Shown here one piece after another: positions 26,725 through 37,400 of a DNA stretch of 64,000 bases. The position numbers and the translations under genes were made by a program. The stretch covers positions 62,001 to 126,000 of the forward strand of contig WBMZ01009473.1 in NCBI GenBank assembly GCA_013400975.1. The letters are read 5' to 3'. Below the pieces are notes generated by a model. It worked only from the letters and a program-made list of their open reading frames with translations. It had not been told where the DNA came from and ran no database searches. Source of the stretch: Atrichornis clamosus. Its lineage: Eukaryota > Chordata > Aves > Passeriformes > Menuridae. Numbering within the stretch: the stretch's first letter is position 1; each line of letters begins with the position of its first letter.

Positions 26725-27069
26725 GGTGAATGGTGTTGCACTAAGTCGGTGGCCAGTCACGAGTGGTGTCCCCCGGAGATCAGGGTTGAGACCAGTCCTG
26801 TTTAAGAGCTTTATTAATGATCTGGATGGAGGGTCGAGTCTACCAGCAGCAAATTTGCAGACAACACCTAGCTGGGGGAGAATGTCGTTCTGCTGGAGGG
26901 TAGGAGGGCTCTGCAGAGGAACCTGGACAGTCTGGATGGATGGGCCAGATCCAATATGAGATTTAACAAGGCCAAATGCTGGGCCCTGCACTTTGGCCAC
27001 AACAATCCCATGCAGCACTACAGGCTGGGAACAGAGTGGCTGGACAGCAGCCAGGCAGAAAAGGACCTG
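26725..27069 (+). mobile_element. CR1 LINE, left part, interrupted by a solo LTR
   Basis: This is the 5' part of a plus-strand CR1 copy that resumes at 27771. It encodes the end of the ORF2 reverse-transcriptase palm and the region after it. Recognisable blocks are GTGGTGTCCCCCGGAGATC, TTTATTAATGATCTGGATG, AAATTTGCAGAC and AACAAGGCCAAATGCTGGG. The element is 5'-truncated; the left limit is set where CR1-like wording starts and is uncertain by about 20 bases. It ends exactly at the 6-bp target GACCTG (27064-27069), beyond which the LTR begins. Confidence 0.88.
26725..27069 (+). pseudogene. CR1 ORF2 reverse transcriptase remnant with broken catalytic motif
   Basis: CR1 ORF2 encodes an endonuclease and a reverse transcriptase. 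The RT palm carries a catalytic F/Y-A-D-D motif. Here the frame reads Lys-Phe-Ala-Asp-Asn-Thr at 26851-26868, so the second catalytic Asp is Asn, and a TAG stop follows at 26869-26871. Further frame changes exist: the long frame 26591-26959 runs through this block in the wrong frame. The copy is therefore non-coding. Its continuation lies right of the LTR. Confidence 0.8.
27064..27069 (+). repeat. Target-site duplication, left copy (GACCTG)
   Basis: Six bases directly abutting the LTR 5' end. They are identical to 27771-27776. One copy belongs to the CR1 target (…GGACCTGGGGGT… in CR1). A 6-bp duplication is typical of class II (ERVK/beta-like) integration. Confidence 0.9.
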
Positions 27070-27465
27070 TGTGGCAGTGGTGAATGTTGCCACTGCCGCT
27101 CCTAAGAAGCAACTGGTCCCTAGGAAACTTAGGGTGCATTGGTGGGACGCTGCTGAGGTTTAGGGTTTTGATGGTTTTAGCCCCATGGTTGTCTCCCCCT
27201 TTCTGGATTTAAAGAAACAGTTTTTCCGTAAGTTGTAACCACCCCTTTATGTTAATCCCCTTTGTTGGTTATGTTAATTACCCTGCCCCTGTTCTGGAAA
27301 GTCCCCTGGAAATTCCCTTCTCCTTCGACGTCCCATTGGCTCTGGCTCCCTTTCCCCTCCCCTCTCTCTCCTCGTTTGGTTCTCCCCATGTCACCCCCTT
27401 TATCTCCACCCCTGGGCTCTCACCCCATTGGACCCTGACACTCTCTCCTCCCCTTTTCCCCCCAG

Positions 27466-27472
27466 TATAAAA
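27466..27472 (+). promoter_or_regulatory. LTR TATA box
   Basis: TATAAAA preceded by a C-rich stretch, about 63 bases upstream of the ATTAAA signal. This is the expected U3/R arrangement of a compact retroviral promoter. Transcription would start near 27495 on the plus strand; whether it still works is unknown. Confidence 0.75.
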
Positions 27473-27528
27473 TGTACTGTAATATGCTATCTCAGTGTTC
27501 TCCATCCCTGGACTGAGTGCTGACCTGC

Positions 27529-27534
27529 ATTAAA
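27529..27534 (+). terminator. LTR polyadenylation signal (ATTAAA)
   Basis: ATTAAA, the common variant of AATAAA. Candidate CA cleavage sites lie about 15-20 bases downstream, and a GT-rich element lies further on. It marks the R region of the LTR and could end a transcript that enters from the left. Confidence 0.7.
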
Positions 27535-27770
27535 GCCTCTGGTACTCCACACGGAGAACCCCTCCCACCTCTTTGCCTCCGTCTTTGATTTTTGCCTGCT
27601 TGGATCACGAGTGTGTGCGTGCCTGCCCTCATGTGCTTGGCACATGAGCAGGGGTTTGAGACCCCCCCGAGAGTGGCTCCACGAGGGACGCTTCTTGGGA
27701 GGTCGCCTTGTGCCTTGACCTCGTTCCCCTGCTCTCTTCCTGGCCTCGAAGAAGAAAGCTCATAGCAGCA

Positions 27771-27776
27771 GACCTG
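27771..27776 (+). repeat. Target-site duplication, right copy (GACCTG)
   Basis: Six bases directly after the LTR terminal CA, identical to 27064-27069. The CR1 text then continues with GGGGGTACGGACTGACAGC, matching what should follow in CR1. Confidence 0.9.
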
Positions 27777-27823
27777 GGGGTACGGACTGACAGCAGCTGA
27801 ACAGGAGCCAGCAGTGTGCCCAT

Positions 27824-28084
27824 GTGGCCAAGAAGGCCAATGTCATCCTGGCCTGTATCAGGAATAGTGTGGCCAGCAGGACCAGGGCAGTGATTCTTCC
27901 CCTGTACTCAGCACTGGTGAGGCCACACCTTGAGTACTGTGTCCAGTTCTGGGTCCCTCAGTTTAGGAAGGATGTTGAGATGCCGGAGCATGTCCAGAGA
28001 AAGGCAACAAGGCTGGTGAAGGGTCTGGAGCACAAGTCCTATAAGGAATGGCTGAGGGAGCTGGGAGTGTTTAGCCTGGAGTAG
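27824..28084 (+). pseudogene. CR1 ORF2 C-terminal remnant
   Basis: An 86-codon open stretch of the CR1 ORF2 frame downstream of the RT catalytic core. It holds conserved CR1 words such as [16 protein letters not shown] and KGLEHKSY. It ends at a TAG inside the conserved LFSLEKRR region (28082-28084), where the family continues for roughly 90 more residues. The ATG at 27824 is accidental. It is not a gene. Confidence 0.85.
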
Positions 28085-28480
28085 AGTAGGCTCAGGGATG
28101 ACATTATTACTCACTACAACTCTCTGAAAGGTGGTTGTAGCCAGGTGGGGGTCGGTCTCTTCTCCCAGGCAACCAGCGACAGGAAAAGAGGACACAGTCT
28201 TCAACTGCACCAGGGGAGGTTTGGGTTGGACACTAGGAAGTTTGACTCTTCATAGTTGGACACTATGAAGAAAGACCTTTTCTTCATAGAAAGGGTCACT
28301 GGGCATTGGAATAGACTGCCCAGGGAGGTGGTGGGGTCACCATCCCTGGAGGTGTTTAAGGAAAGATTGAACATGGCAATTAGTGCACTGGTTTAGTTGA
28401 CAAGGTGGTGATCCATCATGGGTTGGACTCAATGATCTCAAAGGTCTTTTCCAACCTAATTGATTCTGTGATTCTGTGAT

Positions 28481-31400
28481 TAGCATACACTCCATGACAT
28501 GGCCAACCTTTAGTCATTATATCGTCTTGTCAGCAGTGGATGTGAGCAGAACCTCAGTAATTCCACTCAATCATCCCCCTTCCCTCAGGCTGAAATAACT
28601 CTTTTTCCATGTTCTTTCCATGTTTTTACTCTGCACTTCAGGGAGATTCTGCAATTTCATCGCCGGGAGCCAAAGTTCTACCACACAGCTGAGAAGCTTT
28701 CAGCACCTTGTTACTCATTCCAGTAAAAGAGGCCGGATTTGTTGATGGTTTCATCATGTCATGGTAAATATTTCACTACCACTTTTCCTGTCCTTTTCTG
28801 TGCGATCAATTTCTGGTCTCATTTGACTAGACGAGAGTGGCAGCTTTCTCAGTGCCTGCTGCAATATAACCTCATTCCTACATGGGCTGTAGTGAAATGC
28901 ATCTCTTTTTGCCCAACATATCTTAATATCTCCATAGAAACCATATTAGGCCCCCATCTTCTGTGAGCTGTTGCAATGATAACCTTCTCTCTCCCTCACT
29001 GACTTTCTTCAGATGTCTCCAGATATCTAAAATTCAATTAAATTGCTAGGAAAATGCAAAGCCTTGGTGAAGAGGGCTGGGTGGGGGCCTAATATGGTTT
29101 CAAAATGCACTGGAAGGCATTTGACAGTCTTTACCAGAGCGTAACTATACCTTTTTCACTGCAAGTCACACTTCAGTTGCCTCTACAGTTAAGCCACAAA
29201 AAGTCATTACATCCATCATAAGACTTGTTGCTGAGTACACACGAGTGCAATGCTTGTTACTGTGGAATTAAGCAGGTGTACAAATGAGTCCTACTCAGCA
29301 TCTGGAAGAAGAAAGTATTACCTGGCATTTTCTCTCAGTAATATCTGAGCAATTTATGCACCAAATGTTTATATAATCCCTGCTCTTTCTAACTTCATCT
29401 CTGTACTTAGCCCCTAAAACTCCAAATCATGGCTTCACTGCAGTATTGCATTTAATGATGACAGAAGGAATTCCAGCCTTGTTGCTAAAAAGCAGAAACT
29501 CTCTTTGATGTGACCTGCACACAGAGCAGAGAATTTCTGGAAATAGCATTTTCCACATCCTCAGAGGTTTATCATCACTCCAGAACCACAGAACTGGGAT
29601 ATACACTGTAGCAGAGATGCAAATGGCTTTCAGTCACATTGCATTTCTTCTGTCATGTATAATATACTAATGGCATCTCATTCATCACTGGAGAATAGCA
29701 TCATAGAATATAGTACATAACACACAGGTAAACTTCTTTCTGTTTTGACCATAAAGGTTGAAATTCAAATGAGAACAGGAGAATAACTCCCAAAGAGCTG
29801 TTTCAACACAAAAACATGGAGAAGTGACACGCACTTCTTGTCTTCACACTTGGGGACAGACACCAGGCTGGAAAGTAGAAACTGTGAATCTTCCCCAAGG
29901 ACAGATTTTCCAGTGACCTTTCAAAAGCAACGTGCTGTTTTTCAGAAACGTTCTTTGTCATGGTTTGACCCATCAGTAGCTAAACACTTCCCCCTCCCCC
30001 ATTCTTATATCATCATTTTGCTCGCTTCAGTACTTCCAGACTGAACTCAACATGGTGTGCAAGCTGAGGAAAAGCTGCAGAAGAACAGAGACTTCTCTTT
30101 TAAATCCCCACAGGGCTTTTGTTTGCCCCCAACCAGCCTGCAAGGAAGGTGCATGTGCATTACTGAGTGCCGAGGGTTTTTTCTAAGAGTACGCCCATGT
30201 TACTAGTAGCAAGATATATTCCCCTGTATCGTTTCCCAACAGTTTAATTCTGTCAGAAATCTGCCACCTTGCAAAAGTCCACAATAACAACTTCAACAAA
30301 AGCTGGCAGTTCTGACAGCCAGTCTGTCTCCCTCAGTTCTCCCACACACCTGTATACATCTATATAGACACACAGAGCAGGAGGGAGAGAAAATAAAATA
30401 TCTCTTAAAGTTCTTGCCCACATCTCTCTGACACTGGACAAATAGCTTTTCCCTCACAGTCTTTTTACATATTACCTCCTTCTCAACTAGCTTAGAGAGC
30501 AATTCTGGAGAAAAATGAAATATTGAAGGGCTAATTCTTTATTTAAAAAGCCACCAGATATGAATGATTGGCCCTGACAATTTATTACCGATTCTGGGAA
30601 GATTGGAAAAATAAATGTTTCATATCCCTTTGCAAGTGATAGATGAAAGGAGGAAAACACTAATCAGGAATTCAGGTATTTTCTTCCTTAAAGCTCACTG
30701 ATGATACTTTTCCAGAAGAACTTTTATCTGTTCTTTCTGTTTTACATCCACACTGAAGCATTAGGATCTTAGATTAGTGATTAAATTAAAAGGTCAGCAT
30801 AATTGCAGGTTTGTAGTTTCAAGTGTTCTGAAGGCATATAACACTTCATGTTTTTTTCTGCTTGCCCAAGTTGTGAAATAGTTTTTAGATCTTGAGCTAT
30901 TCCTTACCCTGTTTTCCAGAACAGCTAGCTAAGTGGTAGCACTTTCTCTCTCTTTATATTTCTAGAACTTTATCAGATATTTCCCCTCATTATAGCCACT
31001 ATTTTCCTCTCTCCCCTACCCTTTTTTCAAACAAAACTATTACTTGTGCTCAGAGAAACAAATAATAAAATACTGTACTTTGCATTTGGAGGACAATGTT
31101 CTAGCTGAACCCATGAAAAGGCATAAAAGACCCCCAAAGGAATAAATTACACTCCTGAAAGACAGTATGATGAATGCCTCTGCTGTATCCAAGACCAGAC
31201 CTGTAGCCATGCTCTTCACATCAAAACCGGACTAAGAGAAATAACTAGCTGGTAGGGGGTATTTGGAGAAATTATTGCTAAGTGCCTGCTCTGTAAAGCT
31301 GTTCCACCATTTCTTGCTGCAGATGGGCCTCTGAAGAATGGTTGAGGAAAGCTATAATTTCAGTGTCAATCAATTGGCCTGCTTGCATGGTTCTGAGTGG

Positions 31401-34400
31401 CTCAGCTTTCATCAGGCAAGGCACAAGGTCCCCTCACAACAGCTACAGAGCAGGTCTGAGCACAGATAACATACTGCTTCACATATGAACCCCTTCATTG
31501 TCATTCTAGGAATGCCTGATGGAGAACCATGCATGTTGTGAGAGACAAGTGACTAACCATGACACCACAAATGGCATTTTGAAAACATTATGTTTATAAC
31601 ATTATATCAGTTAAGATTGTGTGGTCACCTCCATTTTTTCTGTCTACCTGCCAAAATGCTTAAAACCTATTATTCCTCTAGCAATGAGTTTTAATTTTGA
31701 GATGGCTATTGGCTTTTTTACTGTCATTGGTATGCATCAGTTTGAACACAACCTACTGTCATGATCCTGCATTGTGGCTTATGGTGCCTCTTTACAGCAA
31801 AGAGAAATAACATCCTTGTTCTATTTTTATACTGCATCCTTGTTTTGAGCCTCCTCTGGTGTTCAAATGCATGTTCAAACCTGCTCACATCTCTGTGTCT
31901 CTCCTTGGCAGTCATACTGATTTTCATAGAAAAGGCAAGCAGGTGTGTATGGGCCCACAGATACCACTTTTCTGCATCTGCTCTCCTTGTGTTATCCCAG
32001 AGATAAAGTGATTTGTATTTGAAACATGAGAAAAAATGGCACAGTTCTGTTAAGGAGAGCTTTAACTGGGTTCTGCACCCTTCAGATGAAAAACCCTGAG
32101 CAGATTGGCATAATGATGCCAGTGAAATCACACTGAAGTTTGTTAACCTCTTCCTCAAACCACAGAGGCTTTTCAAGAAATGGGGTAGGTTTTCGGACTT
32201 CTATATGAGTGCTAAGCTAGTTTCAAGGCTGTGAAGATTAGTCAGCCTTCACAGGTAGACTATTCTCAGCAATGCTCTTTTCACCCTTTCTTAGCAGCCT
32301 GAAAACCTCATTGGTAGGGTATATTTTAAGTACAAATCAGTAGGTGTTTGTGAAAGTAAATGAGCAATAAGGTACGCTGGTCCTCAATAAAGGTGTTGCA
32401 AACCAGAACTAGATCTCCTGTTGAAAGTTATGACCTCCTTCCCTCCCTGAAGTCAGCGAAGGCTTTTTCCTCACTAACTCTGCTAGAGACGTGTTTATGA
32501 AGCTTGGAGATGGAAGCCATTGTCCCTCACACGGAGGTGGTTACATTAGGCAGACTGACCAGTACTGGGCGAGTTATGCCTCATATAGTCCCTAGATGTC
32601 CCACATCAAAAACAGAACTGTGATTGAATAAAACTACATCCCTGCATCCAGGGCCACACACAGGTGTCACAACAGCGCTTCCAGAGCTGGCAGCTGCTGC
32701 AGCATGGGGACTCCACAGCTGGTTTGGTTTCTTCCTTTCCTCTTGCAGTTCTGAAAGCTGTCAGACATGGAGGTTTGCAGAAGACACCAACTTAATTAAA
32801 TGGAAGTTGTTCCTGTAGAGCAATGATAGATTATTTAATTCTTTCTAGTGTAGCTGAAAGGAGGTATCACAGCCAAGAGACAGCAAAGGACATTGATCCC
32901 TTCTCAGCTGAAGTTTTAAAATCATGACTATTTGTGCATTCAATGTAGGATACAGCAAAAAGACATTGTTCTAGTCAAATTTCACAAAAATTAAATTCTC
33001 CCTGTAATTGAAGTGCGTTGGACTGATAATCCTGAAGTAAGAAAATGAAAGGTAGCAGCATCCTCTTTGTATACACATATGTATTACATTTCCAGGGCAA
33101 ATTTGTTGCTGTTGTGATCAAGCCCAAAAAACTAGTTGCATTAACAAGATTTTCAGTGTTTCTGTGCTGTGAGTCCATCATGAATTACTAGATCCTTTCT
33201 TCTATTCTTAGCACCAGTATTTGGACTCAGTTTATTCACTACTGAATAATACTAGCAGGTTTTTAATGCCAAAATTAATTAATTTTCAGTCCACGATTGC
33301 TGGCATTTTTGTGTGGCTCACCAACAGTCAAACCCAGGGGCTCAAACTGTGATATAAAAAAGGAAAGTGTCATGAAAACTGCCAAATGAAAATTCAATCT
33401 CCAGTGAGTATTGACAGAAAAACAACTTTTGTCATTAAAACAAGGTAGAGTGAAAGCTGGTTTTGCCATAAAAGTTTTCTAATTTAACAAAAATAAAACT
33501 CACAGCAAAGGCCCTTTAATTCATCCAGCCAATGATGTATGACATGTTAGACAGATATCAAACAAAAGCAAAAACCAGAACAATTTTCCAAATACATTTT
33601 AAAGTCCCTATTTCATTGAAAACTAGGAGAAGAGTCAGATAATCCCAGCTGAAATGTTGGAATGTATAGTCTTTGGAGATAAGCAAAGGTATAATTTATT
33701 TTTACAGATACTGATTTTATAGAGCCCTTTTGACTTCATTGCTGTTCAAGTAATGAGAAATGGTCTTTTTGGAAAACATTTGCTGAAAATATGAAAAGGA
33801 TGCAACAAGATCTTTTTTTTCTGCACAAACCTGGGTGTAGTATATATAGTTTGTGCCATCAACTTGCTCAGGGTAGATAGCAGAGGTTAAATTTCTGGAA
33901 GACATTGACACACTCCCCTCACTGGCATTTTCAGTGGCAATAAAGCAATCAAAAGACACTGGAAAGGGAATTCAAGTATGCAGGAGACCTCATAGACCTG
34001 GGATATTCATTATATTTTCTTCTTCAACACCAACTGTGATATCAAATCAAACGTTTATCTTGTAGAAATCAACTTTTGTTTGCATTACTTCCTCTTTAGC
34101 TCTGTTTGCATATATAAACCTGTGGCTCTTCTGTTTTCAAGGGGGAGTGCCAAAATATAAAAATTTTGAGTTCATCCCCTTGAGCAATTTTTAGGTGAAT
34201 TCAGCTTCCTGTTTCTACCTTTTGACTTTTGTTTCTTGAGAGCTAGAGTGTAAAAAAACTCCTGTGCCAGCACACCAGGGATAAAATCTCAATATGAGCT
34301 GCCAGCAGCAGCAGGAAACTATCATAAATATCTAAGTACTTTTCCCTTCAATCCTGTGCATTTATGGCTAAGCTGAGAAGAAGAGAACAGATACAAAATA

Positions 34401-37400
34401 AAGATGAGGAAGGAGGAAATGAAGAGTATAATACCTTTATTTTGTATTAAAAGTCCCCTGAATTGTTTTGAGCTACTTGTAAACCTGTTTTATAGAATCT
34501 TCAGTATATATAAATGATTACTAAATCAAATCTGAAAACAGGGCAAGCTAGTCCTTGAATCCATGTTTATATATCTGGAAAGAAATTAAATTGTATTAGC
34601 AAGGACTTCAATGATGGAAGCAGACACAGGAGGCACTCTGCCACCAAACAGTAAAATATTATTCAGCTCTGTAAGACAGTCTATCATCGCTTAACTTAAG
34701 TGTAATTTCAGTTTGCAAGGTAACTCCTGATGACTTAATCATTGGACCAATGTTGAAGGGTGCACTGAAAGTAATATTAATAACTCATTGATGTTGACTG
34801 AGGTAAATAGGATAATCTCACACACAAACACACACAAACACAGTTCATCAAGGCCCAAGAAAGTTAATGAAAGCTAGTGGGAGGAATATTAAAATAAATT
34901 GGGATTTCTTAATGAAAAAAAATTATTAGAGACTGTTAAAAAGCTACAAATCTGTGGATGAATGAAGGTAGCAATTACCATGGATGGAAAATGACAGAAA
35001 GGAAGCAGGAGATATAGATATAAGTGTAAATTAGAATTTCTAAAATATAGAAAACTGATGAGAAAATCTAAGGACACAAGGGAAAAATCAACATCTGGCA
35101 AGAAAAATAGTATTATGAATATTTATGGAAACAGAGCTTCCAAATTTTTCTATGCTTTTATAAGACACATTATTTGGTAGAAATAGAACACACAGATTAC
35201 TTGATAGACATGACAAAATTTTAAATAATACTGAAAAGGCAACACTATTTGAAAATATTTATTATCTGTGCTTGGGAAAAAGCAAGTGATAAACATATCC
35301 AGAGAGAATACTTTTCAGTTCACTAGCAGATAAAGGGGTATTATATACTACATCAGTGCTTAACCTTTTTTGTTTAAAGCAAGTAGTTCTGGAGAATTTG
35401 CACCCAAGAAAGCTGCAAATTCTCTGTGGTAAGTCCTGGACACTAACTTTCCCACCTTAGAAAAAAAAAATTGTGGAATAAGTAGGAAGAACAATAGACA
35501 AGAAGAATCTTAATACTTGTGAGCACTTGTCAAAGATAAGGATAGTTAGTCTCATGTCAATCAGGACGAAAAAGGAAAATTTATCTAGCTGAAAAAGGAC
35601 AGGAATATAACTAGTGCCAATCAACATCTTTTAATAGAAAATAGTATTTGTTCATTTTTTAGAAGAAATTTTAATATACAAAATCAACTACAAAATACGC
35701 CTAATGCTCAAGTTGCTTTTCTACATTACTGCATTCTCTTGACAAGGAAAAAATAAAAAGCTCTCCACTGTATTGCTAAAGTGAACAAAGGTCATGGAAG
35801 TGGCAAAATGCAAAAAAACTCAAAGAAGAATGAAATGGACCTTTAATGAGGTCCATCACTATACAGCTTCTGATCTCAGCAGACCTACATAAAAGAAATG
35901 TTTGCAAAACATAAGTAATAGCAAGGAGAGCACTATGGGTGACTTTAACAATGTTTAAGTTCTATCCATTAAAACAAAAATCCCCCAATATTTCCTCCAA
36001 ATTAAAAGTTCTTTGCCAAAGAAGGAAAAGGCAGAGTGAAAGGTATTTACCTGTGTTGTAAAGGAAACCAATGGAATATGATTTAATGATGTCTTGGATC
36101 CCTACGTTTGAGAACTATGAGTCTGTTTTCTATTTCTCCCACTTACAATACATCCTTGCAAGGGTAAGTCTTGCTCTTATGGTTCCTCTTCTCGGCACTT
36201 CTTTGCAAAATCTTGAAGATTTTCCAATAGAGTATGTCCCTCGTTTTCAGTGAAAAAATGGTTTATACTGTAAATAACACTTCAAAATCAAACATAGTAG
36301 GGAGTAAAGTTCACTAAGCTGTTCTGCCTTTTTGTCAGTACACTAAGCAACAGGCATCTTATAAACTATAAAATAGCCACTGAAATGGATAAAGCTGAGG
36401 TTACCAACAGAAGGATTGGCTGGGGACAAGGGGGCAAGGCAGAATAAAGGCTCCTTTATGAAAATGCATTAAATTTAAATTTCCGATTTTATTGGATCCA
36501 AGACAAGAACTCCCCTTCTCTGCCTGAACTGGCGATCGGTGACACCACAATGCTGAACATTACTTCTTTCTTCTACATTTTTAATGTTATTTTTTGCAAC
36601 TCAGAGTCTGAACCAACTAGGCTGCATGTCTGAAATGCATTTGCACATTGTCCAGGACCAACAGCTGGATTTTCAGAAATGGCAGTTTATAAGTACAAAT
36701 TCTCCCATTGCAAATAAACATGAAGGGCAGGTATGAGCAAGTGCCTAAGAGCCACTGAATATGCAGCCAGTAAAAACACGCAAACATTTGAGAGGCACAT
36801 TAATATCTGAGATTTGAATTCAATTATGCACTACTATTTTGACATTAAAGACATCAGTGAAAAATATCAATGCTATTATTTGCTCTGTGCCTTAGTTAAC
36901 ATAAATATTTCTGCCAAATTAATCCTCCTTTATTCAGGCCTTACCTCTCTAACTCCTAGGTGGAAGTACAGTGCAGATCCAGCCCCTTTCTATGTGTTTA
37001 TTTGCCCCTCTTACTAGTCAAAGCACCCCATTATGTGTGGTATCAGACTATCATGAGTCATCTGCTTGTAATAAGAGAGGCTTGATAGGTCTGAGCATTC
37101 CGCAGAATGCTGTAATCATATACTTTCTTTGCAAGTGTTCTCAGGAGCACACAAATTACCATCTTTATTAGAGACCAGCAAATATATTTGTATAAAACCG
37201 GAGCGGATGCATGCTATCACTTGAACCACAAACCAAACTAAACACAAGCTTTTATACTAATTATAAAAAAAATCAATGCATTATTCCTTCTAAACAAGAA
37301 TTTTTACATATCTACAGTTCTTGACTGGGAATAAATAGTACTTAGAAACTTGTCCCAAATCAGACAGCACTGGCAAGATACTAAGTTAAGCTCAGATAAT

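Larger units (their letters stand above)
27070..27770 (+). mobile_element. Solo LTR of an endogenous retrovirus (ERVK-like), 701 bp
   Basis: The sequence begins TGTGGCAGTGG and ends CATAGCAGCA, with the TG…CA ends expected of a retroviral LTR. It is flanked by the perfect 6-bp duplication GACCTG. It interrupts a CR1 whose reading continues on both sides, so the boundaries are set by independent evidence. Inside are a TATA box (27466-27472), an ATTAAA polyadenylation signal (27529-27534) and a downstream GT-rich stretch (GTGTGTGCGTG near 27610). These give a U3 of about 400 bases, a short R and a U5 of about 200 bases. No gag, pol or env sequence is present, so it is a solo LTR left by recombination between the two LTRs of a former provirus. 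U3 is pyrimidine-rich on the plus strand. The family name cannot be fixed without a repeat library. Confidence 0.9.
27771..28480 (+). mobile_element. CR1 LINE, right part, to its 3' end
   Basis: Continuation of the CR1 begun at 26725. It covers the last third of ORF2 and the whole 3' UTR and ends with two copies of ATTCTGTGAT. Typical blocks are GGCCAAGAAGGCCAATG, GTGAGGCCACACCTTGAG, GGTCGGTCTCTTCTCCCAG, CTGCCCAGGGAGGTGGT and AGGTCTTTTCCAACCTA. With the left part, about 1.05 kb of CR1 remains. The 3' UTR carries a local 30-bp duplication with an inverted repeat at 28226-28289. The subfamily ending in ATTCTGTGAT is shared with the fragment at 12089. Confidence 0.93.

Noticed and set aside
26659..27093. 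Minus-strand 144-codon frame
   Set aside because: It is antisense to the CR1 ORF2 remnant and the start of the LTR. CR1 antisense is often open by composition.
27249..27505. Open frames on both strands inside the LTR
   Set aside because: They fall in the pyrimidine-rich U3, which is non-coding in retroviral LTRs; the Pro/Ser/Leu bias reflects composition.
29700..29712. CATCATAGAAT as a CR1 terminal trace
   Set aside because: Eleven bases only, with no CR1 wording on either side.
31724..32176. Minus-strand open frame of 150 codons
   Set aside because: No domain, no splice context and an ordinary amino-acid mix for AT-rich non-coding DNA. Nothing beyond length supports it.
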